The position numbers and the translations under genes are program-made. The notes below the pieces were generated by a model that worked only from the letters and a program-made list of their open reading frames with translations, was not told where the DNA came from and made no database searches. From Streptomyces sp. SID13726 (lineage in GTDB: Bacteria; Actinomycetota; Actinomycetes; Streptomycetales; Streptomycetaceae), in assembly GCF_010548375.1 (NCBI RefSeq), contig NZ_JAAGLY010000001.1:558001-622000 (forward strand): a stretch of 64,000 nucleotides of DNA. Reading direction: 5' to 3'. Shown here in pieces: positions 51,020-63,464 of this stretch; position 1 is the first letter of the stretch; every line of letters begins with the position of its first letter.

Positions 51020-51531
51020 CTATCTCACCCGCTGTGCGAGACGGACCCGGCCGGCCCTCTCGACGCGACCGGAATCGGCCTGTTCCCGTTCAACGGCGAA
51101 CTTCTCCCAGTCCTCCGGCCGCACCACCAGCAGAGTGTCACTGCCGGGCACGACGACCACCCCTCCGAAGGGCAGATCCCCCGCGAACCACACCCCGTCC
51201 TCGGCACCCTCCGGCCAACGATGCCGCTCCAGGGCGTCAGCAGCCCGCAGGAGCGGCGACCTGCACCGTGAAAACCGTGCCGTACACCTTTCTTGGTCAT
51301 GCCCGCACGGAACTCGAGCGGATATTCCGCCAGCACCCTCGCGCACCTGCGCAACGAGAGAAAAGCGAACGGAAACCTGTAGGCCATCAGCACAAACCCC
51401 AAGACCCCCGCCACGGTCAGCACGCCCAGAACCGGCGAGTCCCAGATGCCCGTCCTGGCCAGCACCACCGGTGTCGCGCACAGCGCCCCGAAGACGACCA
51501 GGCGTAGAAGAAGGCTCCTGATCTCACCCAT
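51020..51531 (-). pseudogene. Frameshifted membrane-anchored hypothetical gene
   Basis: The N-terminus (ATG 51531) has two membrane segments: RSLLLRLVVFGALCATPVVL and VLGVLTVAGVLGFVLMAYR. It continues to AGMTKKG near 51290. The next conserved part is in another frame (KVYGTVFTVQVAAPAG), and the last part (DALERHRWPEGAEDGVWFAG to LAQRVR) is in the third. Two frame changes, near 51285-51300 and 51235-51245, therefore separate otherwise coherent segments of a common Streptomyces hypothetical protein. Either the gene is inactive or the assembly carries two indels. Confidence 0.72.
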
Positions 51532-52324
51532 TGACCCCCGAATAATGCCGAAGACTCCACTTCCACAACCCCCGCGCCCCCACATACGCCACCACCCCCA
51601 ACACCGGCGAAACCGCCGCCAGCCAATAAGGAACCCCCGTGTCGTGGCCGTGGCCCGTCAGGACCGCTGCTGGGAAGTAGGCGACGAAGGCGAGGGGGAG
51701 GCCGAAGGTGAGGAGGCTGCCTACTGCCTTGGGGAGGACGTTCAGGGGGTAGCTGCCGAAGGTGCCGAGGAGTTCTTCCAGCCAGCGGCTCCAGTAGTCC
51801 GCGGCCGGGAAGCGGAGGGCCGCGCAGGTGATCGCTGTGAAGAGGGCCGCCTCCAGGAACATGCCGCCGATGATCGCCGCGATGAGGTAGGAGACGCGGC
51901 CCGGTGTCCAGTCGAGCTGGCTGCGGCTCAGGGCGCCGACCATCAGGCCGACCGCGACCGTGAGGTCGCCGATCGCGTTGGTGGGGAAGAACTCCAGCTG
52001 GAGCTGGCGGTACACCGGCATCGGGCGGGTCAGGTAGATGTCGATCCTGCCCTCCTGGATCTGGCGGCCCGCGCCGTGGACGCGGCCCAGCAGCAGGACG
52101 AACAGGCCGTGCGCCAGCATCCGGGTCGCCGGGATCAGCAGGACCTCGGAGCTGTCCCAGCCGCCCATCCCGGTGAACCGGGTCAGCAGGACCGTGGCGA
52201 ACACGATCACCGACACCTGCCAGATCGCCCCGATCGCGATCATCAGCAGGAACTCGGTCCGGTACTCCAGCTGCGCACGGAAGTTGAGACGCGTGACACG
52301 CCACGCGATCCGGACGGCGTTCAT
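51524..52324 (-). CDS. ABC-2-type transporter permease (second)
   Basis: The protein has 266 residues from ATG 52324 with about six membrane segments. It has the pattern RLNFRAQLEYRTEFLLMIAI and EGRIDIYLTRPMPVYRQLQ typical of DUF990/ABC-2 permeases. Its start follows GGGAGG. It pairs with the adjacent permease and ATPase to form an exporter of unknown cargo. Its stop overlaps the start of the frameshifted gene by eight bases. Confidence 0.85.
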   Translation of the reverse strand: MNAVRIAWRVTRLNFRAQLEYRTEFLLMIAIGAIWQVSVIVFATVLLTRFTGMGGWDSSEVLLIPATRMLAHGLFVLLLGRVHGAGRQIQEGRIDIYLTRPMPVYRQLQLEFFPTNAIGDLTVAVGLMVGALSRSQLDWTPGRVSYLIAAIIGGMFLEAALFTAITCAALRFPAADYWSRWLEELLGTFGSYPLNVLPKAVGSLLTFGLPLAFVAYFPAAVLTGHGHDTGVPYWLAAVSPVLGVVAYVGARGLWKWSLRHYSGVNG

Positions 52325-52329
52325 CGGCC

Positions 52330-53133
52330 TCAGCCTCCCTGGGAGATGACACGGCGGGCGGCACGCCGCCACAGGAAACGGGTGAACAGGGCGAGCGCCA
52401 CGACCCAGAAGGCTTGCAGCGCCAGTTGCGCGGCCGCGTCCGACAGCGGAATGCGGCCGATGTAGATCGACAGCGGCACGCTCAACGTGGCCTGGAACGG
52501 CAGGAATCCGCTCAGCGTGATGAACCAGTCAGGGAAGAACCACAGCGGCGCGTACACACCCGACAGCAGGTTCTGCGCGAAGATCAGGATCAGCATCGCC
52601 GCGTTGTTGCGGACCGTCCAGAAGCACAGCTGGTCCAGCGTCAGCAGCACGAAGTACAGGACGCACTGGCCCAGCAGCAGACTCAGCGCGAACACCCCCG
52701 CCACGGCCGCCGACTTGGGCGGGTCCACCACCCCGGCCGCCAGGCAGACCAGATAGCCGCCGAGCGCCCACGCGAACCCGTACACCTGCTCCCCGAGCGC
52801 GCGCAGCGCGTGGTAGCGCTGTGGCGGCAGCGGGCGCAGGTACCAGTAGACGATCGTGCCGAAGTGCATGTGCTGGAGCACCGTGTCCCGGCCCGCGTAC
52901 TGGTCCAACTCCCGCAGCCGGGAAGCGAGTACGGCCAGCACGGCGTACGTGACCGCCTGCCCCTCGGCGAGGCCCGCGGTGGTGCCGGTGTGTGCGTACA
53001 GCCCGTGCCACAGGGAGGCCACCAGCACCACCTGGACGACCAGGCGGAGCAGTACGGCGGTCATCCGGGGTGGCGCGTGCAGCTCGCCGAGCGGGGTGAC
53101 GCGCGCGGCGCGCCAGGCGTGCAGGACGGCCAT
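52330..53133 (-). CDS. ABC-2-type transporter permease (first)
   Basis: The protein has 267 residues with about six membrane segments (VVQVVLVASLWHGLYAHTG; LNVWAV-like stretches such as AMLILIFAQNLLSGVYAPLW). The sequence HMHFGTIVYWYLRPLPPQRY is shared with its partner's logic (short amphipathic loop before the second helix). It lies one base downstream of the ATPase gene. Together with the second permease it forms an export channel. Confidence 0.82.
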   Translation of the reverse strand: MAVLHAWRAARVTPLGELHAPPRMTAVLLRLVVQVVLVASLWHGLYAHTGTTAGLAEGQAVTYAVLAVLASRLRELDQYAGRDTVLQHMHFGTIVYWYLRPLPPQRYHALRALGEQVYGFAWALGGYLVCLAAGVVDPPKSAAVAGVFALSLLLGQCVLYFVLLTLDQLCFWTVRNNAAMLILIFAQNLLSGVYAPLWFFPDWFITLSGFLPFQATLSVPLSIYIGRIPLSDAAAQLALQAFWVVALALFTRFLWRRAARRVISQGG

Positions 53134-53134
53134 G

Positions 53135-54130
53135 TCAGACCGCCTCGGCGTGCACGTAGGCCGCCCGCATCACGTCTTCGAGGTCGGCCTCGTCGATGGC
53201 GACGCCCGTCACCTCGTACCGCTCGATGACCGCCTTCAGCGCCTGGTGCACGGTGGGGGAGTCGGGTCCGTCGGGCCCGAAGACCACCTGCGGTCCGTCC
53301 TTCTTCAGTACGGCGATCCCGGGCAGCGGCGAGATCTCCGTGTGCGCGTCGGCCAGTGTCGCCCGGACCTGCCAGGTCGAGCCGAACTTGCGGCGGATCT
53401 CGTCCAGGCTGCCGTCCAGGACGAGCCTGCCGTGGTTGATGAGGACGACCCGCTCGGCGAGCCGCTCCACCTCGGTCATGTCGTGGGTGGTCAGCAGGAC
53501 CGTACGGCCGCGCTCCTCGACCTGGTGGCGCAGGAACTCCCGCACCTGCTCCTTGACCACCACGTCCATGCCGATGGTGGGCTCGTCGAGGAAGACGACC
53601 GGCGGGTCGTGCAGCAGCGCGGCGGCGAGATCGCAGCGCACCCGCTGGCCGAGCGAGAGGTGGCGGACCCGGGTGTCCCAGAACGTGGACAGCTCCAGGA
53701 TGGTGTCGAACTCCGCCAGCCGGGCCGCGTGTTCGGCCTTCGGCACCTCGTAGATGTCCCTGAGGATCGAGAACGACTCGCGCACCGGCAGGTCCCACCA
53801 CAGCTGGGTGCGCTGGCCGAAGACCGCGCCGATGTTACGGGCGTTGCGCTCGCGTTCCCGGTACGGCACCACGCCCGCCACCCGGGCCTCGCCGGAGGTG
53901 GGCGTGAGGATGCCGGTGAGCATCTTGATGGTGGTGGACTTGCCGGCGCCGTTCGGGCCGAGCAGGGCGAGGAGTTCGCCCGGCGCCACGTCGAAGGTGA
54001 TGTCCGCGACGGCGTGCTTGGCGACCCGCTCCGGATTGACCAGGGAGCGCAGGGTGCCCGCGAGCCCGGGCCGACGGACGGTGGTGTGGAAGGTGCGGGA
54101 CAGGCCGCGTACCTCGATGCTTCCGGTCAC
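53135..54130 (-). CDS. ABC-2-type transporter ATPase
   Basis: The protein has 331 residues from GTG 54130 with AAGGGAG eight bases upstream. Walker A is LLALLGPNGAGKSTTIKM (58-66), the signature LSLGQRVRCDLAAALLHD, Walker B VVFLDEPTIGMD, and the switch His is in LLTTHDM. The C-terminal ~80 residues are the extension common to exporters of this family. It drives the two ABC-2 permeases that follow. Confidence 0.92.
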   Translation of the reverse strand: MTGSIEVRGLSRTFHTTVRRPGLAGTLRSLVNPERVAKHAVADITFDVAPGELLALLGPNGAGKSTTIKMLTGILTPTSGEARVAGVVPYRERERNARNIGAVFGQRTQLWWDLPVRESFSILRDIYEVPKAEHAARLAEFDTILELSTFWDTRVRHLSLGQRVRCDLAAALLHDPPVVFLDEPTIGMDVVVKEQVREFLRHQVEERGRTVLLTTHDMTEVERLAERVVLINHGRLVLDGSLDEIRRKFGSTWQVRATLADAHTEISPLPGIAVLKKDGPQVVFGPDGPDSPTVHQALKAVIERYEVTGVAIDEADLEDVMRAAYVHAEAV

Positions 54131-54271
54131 GCTGTGAACTCCCTTGCGGTGAACAAGAGTTACGGCCGGTCGGCTTGTGCAGGGCCGACCGGCCGCGGGT
54201 ACACCATGACCGTCCCAGAATGTCGATCAATCAGGCAATGGATTAATCGCCTCCGGGGTTGGACTAATCGA

Positions 54272-57160
<2,889 letters not shown>

Positions 57161-58030
57161 TCAGCCCTTGATGCCGGTCTGCGCGATTCCCTGGACCAGC
57201 CAGCGCTGGAGGAAGAGGAACACGAACACCAGGGGCAGGATGGAAATGGCGGTGGCCATGAAGATCAGGTGGAAGTTGACGGTCTGGTTGGTCATGAACG
57301 AGGACAGTGCGACCTGGACGGTCCAGGAGCTGGGGTCCTGGCCGATGACCAACGGCCACAGGAAGGCGTTCCACCCGCTGATGAACGTGATCGTGGCCAT
57401 CGCCGCGAAGAAGTTCAACGAGTTGGGTACCACGATTCGCCAGTATGCGCCCCAGTATCCGAGTCCGTCCACGCGGGCCGCCTCCTCCAGCTCCTTCGGG
57501 AACCCGAGGAAGTACTGCCGGAACAGGAAGCAGGTGAAGCCGCTGAACAGGCCCGGGATGATCAGACCGCGGTAGGTGTCGATCCAGCCCAGGGACGAGA
57601 CCAGCACGAAGCTGGGCACGAAGGTCACGGCCGTCGGGACCATCAGGGTGGCCAGGACCAGGTAGAAGACCTTGTTGGCGTGCTTGTACGGGATACGGGC
57701 GAGGCCGTAGCCGGCGAGCGAGCAGATGAGCAGGATGCCGACGGTCATGGAGACGGCGATCACCGTCGAGTTCCACATGGACTTGGCGAAGTCGACCGTC
57801 GGGTCGTTGAACAGCTCGCTGATGTTGCCCCACTGGAAGGAGGGCAGCAGCTTCCAGGTCTCGCCCGTGATCTCCGGGTCCGTGGACAGGGCATTGCGGA
57901 CGATCAGGTAGAAGGGGAGCAGGAAGAGCAGGGCGGCGATGCTGACGGCGACGTAGAGGCCCGTGCTGCCGAGGACGCTTCCGCGCTTCTTGCGCTGGTC
58001 CTTGCCCACCTGAGGTGCGGTGGTGGTCAC
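57161..58030 (-). CDS. Sugar ABC transporter permease, MalG-type (beta-galactosidase operon)
   Basis: The protein has 289 residues from GTG 58030, with GGAGG upstream and a four-base overlap with the previous stop. About six membrane segments; EAA loop PKELEEAARVDGLGYWGAYW. It ends VQGIAQTGIKG, a typical inner-permease tail. It precedes the beta-galactosidase gene by 27 bp. Confidence 0.9.
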   Translation of the reverse strand: MTTTAPQVGKDQRKKRGSVLGSTGLYVAVSIAALLFLLPFYLIVRNALSTDPEITGETWKLLPSFQWGNISELFNDPTVDFAKSMWNSTVIAVSMTVGILLICSLAGYGLARIPYKHANKVFYLVLATLMVPTAVTFVPSFVLVSSLGWIDTYRGLIIPGLFSGFTCFLFRQYFLGFPKELEEAARVDGLGYWGAYWRIVVPNSLNFFAAMATITFISGWNAFLWPLVIGQDPSSWTVQVALSSFMTNQTVNFHLIFMATAISILPLVFVFLFLQRWLVQGIAQTGIKG

Positions 58031-58995
58031 TTGGATTCCTCCCCCCTTCCGAAGCCCATGAACTTGCCCTGGAGGAGCGTGACGGCGCAGATCAGCACCG
58101 TGAGGATGACGGCGCCCGCGCTGCCGGCGCCGTAGTCCTGGTTCTCGCCGAGGGCGGTCTTGTACAGGACCATCAGCGGGGTCTGGCCCCAGGTCGCCTT
58201 GGTCGAGATGATGTTGAAGAACTCGTCGAACGCCTGGTAGGCGGCGATGAGCAGCAGCAGGATCACCGCGGTCGAGGTGGCGCGCAGCTGGGGCAGGGTG
58301 ATGTAGCGGAAGGTCTGCCAGCCGGGCTTGGCGCCGTCGATCGCGGCCGCCTCGTACAGCTCGCCCGGGATGTTCTGGAGCGCGGCCAGGAACAGGATCA
58401 TGTAGAAGCCGGCCTGGAGCCACAGGCGTACGGTCACGATGACCAGCCAGTACCAGGGCGGGTTCGGGTCGGACAGATAGGCGATGTTCTCGACGCCGAA
58501 CCAGCCGAGCACCGTGTTCATCAGGCCGAAGCGGACGCCGGTGAAGATGGACATCTTCCAGATCAGCGCGGCGGCGACGTACGACACGGCGGTGGGCAGG
58601 AAGAACACCGAGCGGAAGAACGCCCGCATGAAGCGCAGCCGGTGTACCAGCAGTGCCAGGCCCAGGGACATGGCCCAGGTGAGCGGCACGATGAGCGCGG
58701 CGAACACCGTGAACGTCACCAGCGAACCGGTGAAGTTGGAGTTCTCCAGCATGCTCTTGTAGTTGTCGAAGCCGACGAACTTGCTCGGCGTGACGGTGAA
58801 GCGCGCGTCGAAGAAGCTGAGCCAGACGCTCCAGAAGATCGGCACGAAGACGAAGATCACCAGGCCGACGAGGAACGGTCCGGTGAAGAGCCAGAAGTTG
58901 AAGGTCGGGTTGCCCCGCAGGCCCCGCCGCGGCCGGGCCGGAGAGGCCTTGGCCGGGGCGGGCTGGGCGACCCCGCGCGTGGTGGTGGTCGACAT
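58027..58995 (-). CDS. Sugar ABC transporter permease, MalF-type (beta-galactosidase operon)
   Basis: The protein has 322 residues with about six membrane segments (FWLFTGPFLVGLVIFVFVPI). The EAA loop is PGELYEAAAIDGAKPGWQTF. It pairs with the MalG-type permease and the binding lipoprotein; the shared ATPase is not in the window. Confidence 0.9.
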   Translation of the reverse strand: MSTTTTRGVAQPAPAKASPARPRRGLRGNPTFNFWLFTGPFLVGLVIFVFVPIFWSVWLSFFDARFTVTPSKFVGFDNYKSMLENSNFTGSLVTFTVFAALIVPLTWAMSLGLALLVHRLRFMRAFFRSVFFLPTAVSYVAAALIWKMSIFTGVRFGLMNTVLGWFGVENIAYLSDPNPPWYWLVIVTVRLWLQAGFYMILFLAALQNIPGELYEAAAIDGAKPGWQTFRYITLPQLRATSTAVILLLLIAAYQAFDEFFNIISTKATWGQTPLMVLYKTALGENQDYGAGSAGAVILTVLICAVTLLQGKFMGFGRGEESK

Positions 58996-59015
58996 GGCGT
59001 GTTTTCTCCGTCGGC

Positions 59016-60281
59016 CTAACCGAAGAGCTTCTTGAGCTCGGCGTTGACCTTCGTCTCCGCGGTGCTCAGCGCGGCACCGGGGTCGCCGTTCTTACGGACG
59101 CTGTTGGCGAACGCGTCGGTCAGCGCGGTGATCATCGCCTGCGTCCAGCCGATGTTGTCGAAGTGCCCGAACTCGTTGAAGAGCTTGACGCCCTCGGCCG
59201 GCAGGCCCGTCTTGAGCTTGGTGGCGGACTGGGCGATGGAGGTGCGCGGCGGGATGTGGAAGCCGTACGAGGTGGCCCAGTCCTCCTGGTACTGCTTCTG
59301 GTCGATCCACAGCCACTTCACGTACTCCTTGGCCGCGTCGACGTTCTTGCCCTTGGCGTTGACGAACATCGACCAGCCGCCGTTGTAGACCGACTGCTTG
59401 CCGTTGTCGCCGACCTTGGGGAAGGGGAAGACGCCGAGGTCGTCGCCGAGCGCCTGCTGCATGGCGGGCATCGCCCACATGCCGCAGAACTGGATGGCGC
59501 ACAGGCCCTGGTTGATCGCGGACGGGTCCCAGTAGTCGGCCGGGGCGTCGAGCAGCAGGTTGCCGCTGGTGAACAGCTGGCGCAGCTGCTTCATACCGGC
59601 GACGACCGCGTCCGTGTGGAAGGCGGGCTTGTTGTCGGCGGTGAGGGTGTCGGCGCCGGCCGACCAGATCAGCGGGTTGATCGCCGGGGTGAGGTCATTG
59701 CCGAGGAAGACGCCCTTGACCTTGCTGGTGGTGAGCTTCTCAGCGGCCTCGAGCAGCTCGTCGAGGGTGGTGGGGACGTCGACCTTGGCCTTCTCCAGCA
59801 TCGACTTGCGGTAGAAGAAGAACTGCGGGTCGTCGATCATGCGGACGCCGTATATCTTCCCGTCCACCGTGTGCGACTTGATGTCGGCCGGGTTGAAGTC
59901 GTCCTTGACCGGGTCGATGATGTCGGTCAGGTCCGCCACCTGGCCGCTCTTGACCATCTGGATCTGCGGGTGGAACTCGAAGACGTCGGGCGCCTGCTTG
60001 GTGAGCAGGGCCGCGAAGAGCTTCGCCTCGAAGTTGCTGCCCGTGATCCAGTTGGTGGTGACGTTGGCCTTGGAGTACGCCTTCGCGTACTTCTTGATGG
60101 CCTGCTCCGTGCCCGCCTCACCGTAGGCGTGGAAGTACTGGACCAGGTCGGTGCCCGAACCGGAGCCGCCCCCACGTCCGTTGTTGCTGCCGCACGCGGC
60201 CAGTCCGCCGGCGGCGGCCAGGCCCATCGCGGCCCGCAGAACGTTTCGACGGTCCCAGTTGTTGCTGCTCATTGCCGACAT
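59016..60281 (-). CDS. Sugar ABC transporter substrate-binding lipoprotein (beta-galactosidase operon)
   Basis: The protein has 421 residues from ATG 60281, with AAGGA eight bases upstream; ATG 60272 is an alternative. It has a Tat-like signal (DRRNVLRAAMGLAAAGGLAA) and the lipobox LAAC. The body is a CUT1 binding protein (NWITGSNFEAKLFAALLTKQ). It opens the operon whose last gene is the beta-galactosidase, so it probably binds galactosides. Confidence 0.9.
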   Translation of the reverse strand: MSAMSSNNWDRRNVLRAAMGLAAAGGLAACGSNNGRGGGSGSGTDLVQYFHAYGEAGTEQAIKKYAKAYSKANVTTNWITGSNFEAKLFAALLTKQAPDVFEFHPQIQMVKSGQVADLTDIIDPVKDDFNPADIKSHTVDGKIYGVRMIDDPQFFFYRKSMLEKAKVDVPTTLDELLEAAEKLTTSKVKGVFLGNDLTPAINPLIWSAGADTLTADNKPAFHTDAVVAGMKQLRQLFTSGNLLLDAPADYWDPSAINQGLCAIQFCGMWAMPAMQQALGDDLGVFPFPKVGDNGKQSVYNGGWSMFVNAKGKNVDAAKEYVKWLWIDQKQYQEDWATSYGFHIPPRTSIAQSATKLKTGLPAEGVKLFNEFGHFDNIGWTQAMITALTDAFANSVRKNGDPGAALSTAETKVNAELKKLFG

Positions 60282-60737
60282 GCTGACGTCCTTGTCTCGA
60301 ATACGGCTGCGGCTCTGTGCCATGGCTCTGCGGCTCAGCGCCAGGTGGCTCAAATCGACTTGCGGTGCGGGGACGTTAACCTTCGGCTAAGGCTTCGGCA
60401 AGGGGTTGGACGAAGTCTGCTCGAAGCGTTGTGCAACGTTCGGGATACCGGACGTGCCGGGGTCGCGGGCCGCCGCACCAGCGGCCGCAACCCCCTTGTG
60501 GATACTGCGTGTTACTGCCTGGACCGGACCCGGTCGGAGGGCGCCCGGGACCGCCGTGGCGGCCGGGGCCGTTCCGTGCCGGCCCGGGCGGCGTGCGGGG
60601 ACACCTCGGCCGCCGTGGCGGACATCAGGGGTCCGGCGACAGCGAACGCGGCTGTCGACGGGGCCGATCTCCTGCGGTTCGGGTGAGTCACGTGCGTCCC
60701 TTCCGGCGTCATGGAGGTGCTGCGGTGTCCGGGGCTC
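60282..60737. promoter_or_regulatory. Promoter region of the beta-galactosidase importer operon
   Basis: No gene is convincing in these 456 bases. The 16-bp near-palindrome AGCGTTGTGCAACGTT lies at 60425-60440, with CGTTG-TG-CAACG as its exact core. Its position upstream of the binding-protein gene and beside the ROK gene suggests a ROK or LacI operator. The rest is GC-rich and shows no further structure. Confidence 0.5.
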
Positions 60738-61985
60738 CTAGCGGGGGTTGTGCGTCGCGCTCCGTGCGGGGGTGGCCCGCTTGGCCGCAGACCTCTGTCC
60801 GACCGACTCCAGGGCCCCTTCGAGCGCGAACGTCGCCGCGCCCAGACAGGCCGGGTCCGTGGGGATCGGGGAGAGGACGATCTCGGTGGCGGCCATCGGC
60901 CGGGGCAGCGCGTGCCGGGCGACGGCCTCGCGCACCTCCGCGACCAGGGGCTCGCCGAGGGCTGCCGCGACCCAGCTGCTGAGCACGACCACCTCGGGGT
61001 TGAACAGGTTGACCAGGTGCGCGATGGAGGCGCCGAGATAACGGGCGGTGTGCCGGACGACCTCGATCGCCACCGGGTCCTCGGTGACCATGCCCCGGGC
61101 CAGCGCGGCGATGGTGGCCGTCTGGTCGCCCGGGTGCAGCAGCTCGCTCTCGGGGCTCAGCTCCCGCAGGTTCAGCATGATCCCGGGCGCTCCCACGTAC
61201 GTCTCCACGCAGCCGTGGTTGCCGCACCGGCACAGGCGTCCGTCCAGCACGATCGTGTTGTGGCCCCACTCGCCCGCGCTGTTGGAGACCCCGCGGTGCA
61301 GTCCGCCGCCCAGGATCAGCCCGGCGCCGACACCGGTGCCGAGGTTGACCACCACGGCGTTCACGCGCCCGCGTGCGGCCCCGAACCAGAGCTCGGCGAC
61401 CGCGCCGGCGCGCAGCGGGTTGTCCAGGTAGAGCGGGTAGGCGATGCACTCGGAGAGCAGGTCGAGCAGCGGCACGTCGTGCCAGTCCCAGTTGGGCGCG
61501 TACTCCGAGATGCCGGTCGCGCGGTCCACCTGCCCCGGCACGCTCACGCCGACGCCCAGCACCCGGGCGCCCTCGATCCCGGCCTGCGTCACCACCGAGC
61601 CGACGGCCGCGGCGACATGGCCGACCACCTGCTCGGGGAGGCTCTCGCCGGGGCGGACGTCCTCCTCGGCGCGGGCCAGCACGTTCAGTGCGAGGTCGAA
61701 CAGCTCGACGTGGACGTACGTCTCCGCGATGTCCACGCCGATCAGCGCGCCCCCGGAGGCGTTGACGGCGACGAGCCCCCGGGGGCGCCCGCCCGCCGAC
61801 TCCTCGAACCCGACCTCCGTGATCATCCGGAGGTCGAGCAGCTCGCCCACGAGCGTGGCGACGGTGGCCAGGCTCAGCCCGGTGGCCGCCGCCAGCTCCT
61901 GCCGGGAGGTGGGCGACTCGGCGATGATCTGGCGCAGCACTTCGTAGCGGTTCGCCGTGCGGATGTCGCGTGATGTGCGCTTCAC
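60738..61985 (-). CDS. ROK-family transcriptional regulator
   Basis: The protein has 415 residues from GTG 61985; an in-frame GTG at 62033 adds 16 residues. The N-terminal helix-turn-helix reads TSRQELAAATGLSLATVATL. The ROK body has GALIGVDIAETYVHVELFDL, NLGTGVGAGLILGGGLHRG and the zinc motif CRCGNHGCVET. It has lost the clear sugar-kinase signature, as most ROK repressors have. It is adjacent to the galactoside importer operon and two palindromes in its own promoter fit autoregulation. Confidence 0.88.
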   Translation of the reverse strand: MKRTSRDIRTANRYEVLRQIIAESPTSRQELAAATGLSLATVATLVGELLDLRMITEVGFEESAGGRPRGLVAVNASGGALIGVDIAETYVHVELFDLALNVLARAEEDVRPGESLPEQVVGHVAAAVGSVVTQAGIEGARVLGVGVSVPGQVDRATGISEYAPNWDWHDVPLLDLLSECIAYPLYLDNPLRAGAVAELWFGAARGRVNAVVVNLGTGVGAGLILGGGLHRGVSNSAGEWGHNTIVLDGRLCRCGNHGCVETYVGAPGIMLNLRELSPESELLHPGDQTATIAALARGMVTEDPVAIEVVRHTARYLGASIAHLVNLFNPEVVVLSSWVAAALGEPLVAEVREAVARHALPRPMAATEIVLSPIPTDPACLGAATFALEGALESVGQRSAAKRATPARSATHNPR

Positions 61986-62065
61986 CAGGGCCGACCCCCA
62001 TCCCTTCAGCTCAGGCCGGGACGACAGTGGCACCGGCGCGGCGCAAGGCTATGGGCTGCGGGGGA

Positions 62066-62101
62066 CTTTGTACAAGGGGTTAGGAAAGGGGCTTTATAAA
62101 G
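62066..62101. promoter_or_regulatory. Two related palindromes upstream of the ROK gene
   Basis: CTTTGTACAAGG (62066-62077) and CTTTATAAAG (62092-62101) share the CTTT-TA-AAG skeleton and are 26 bases apart start to start, between the ROK start and the alditol oxidase stop. Confidence 0.5.
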
Positions 62102-63409
<1,308 letters not shown>

Positions 63410-63414
63410 CTACC

Positions 63415-63432
63415 GTAGAGAGCGGTTTCTAC
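63415..63432. promoter_or_regulatory. LacI-type operator-like palindrome
   Basis: GTAGAGAGCGGTTTCTAC has five-base arms (GTAGA/TCTAC) and lies in the 109-bp gap between the divergent alditol oxidase and dehydrogenase genes. Confidence 0.4.
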
Positions 63433-63464
63433 AACCTTTCCGGACGGTCTGGAGGACCATCACC

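Noticed and set aside
60282..60737. Short open frames in the importer promoter region
   Set aside because: They are Arg/Pro-rich and lack a ribosome binding site or any recognisable pattern.
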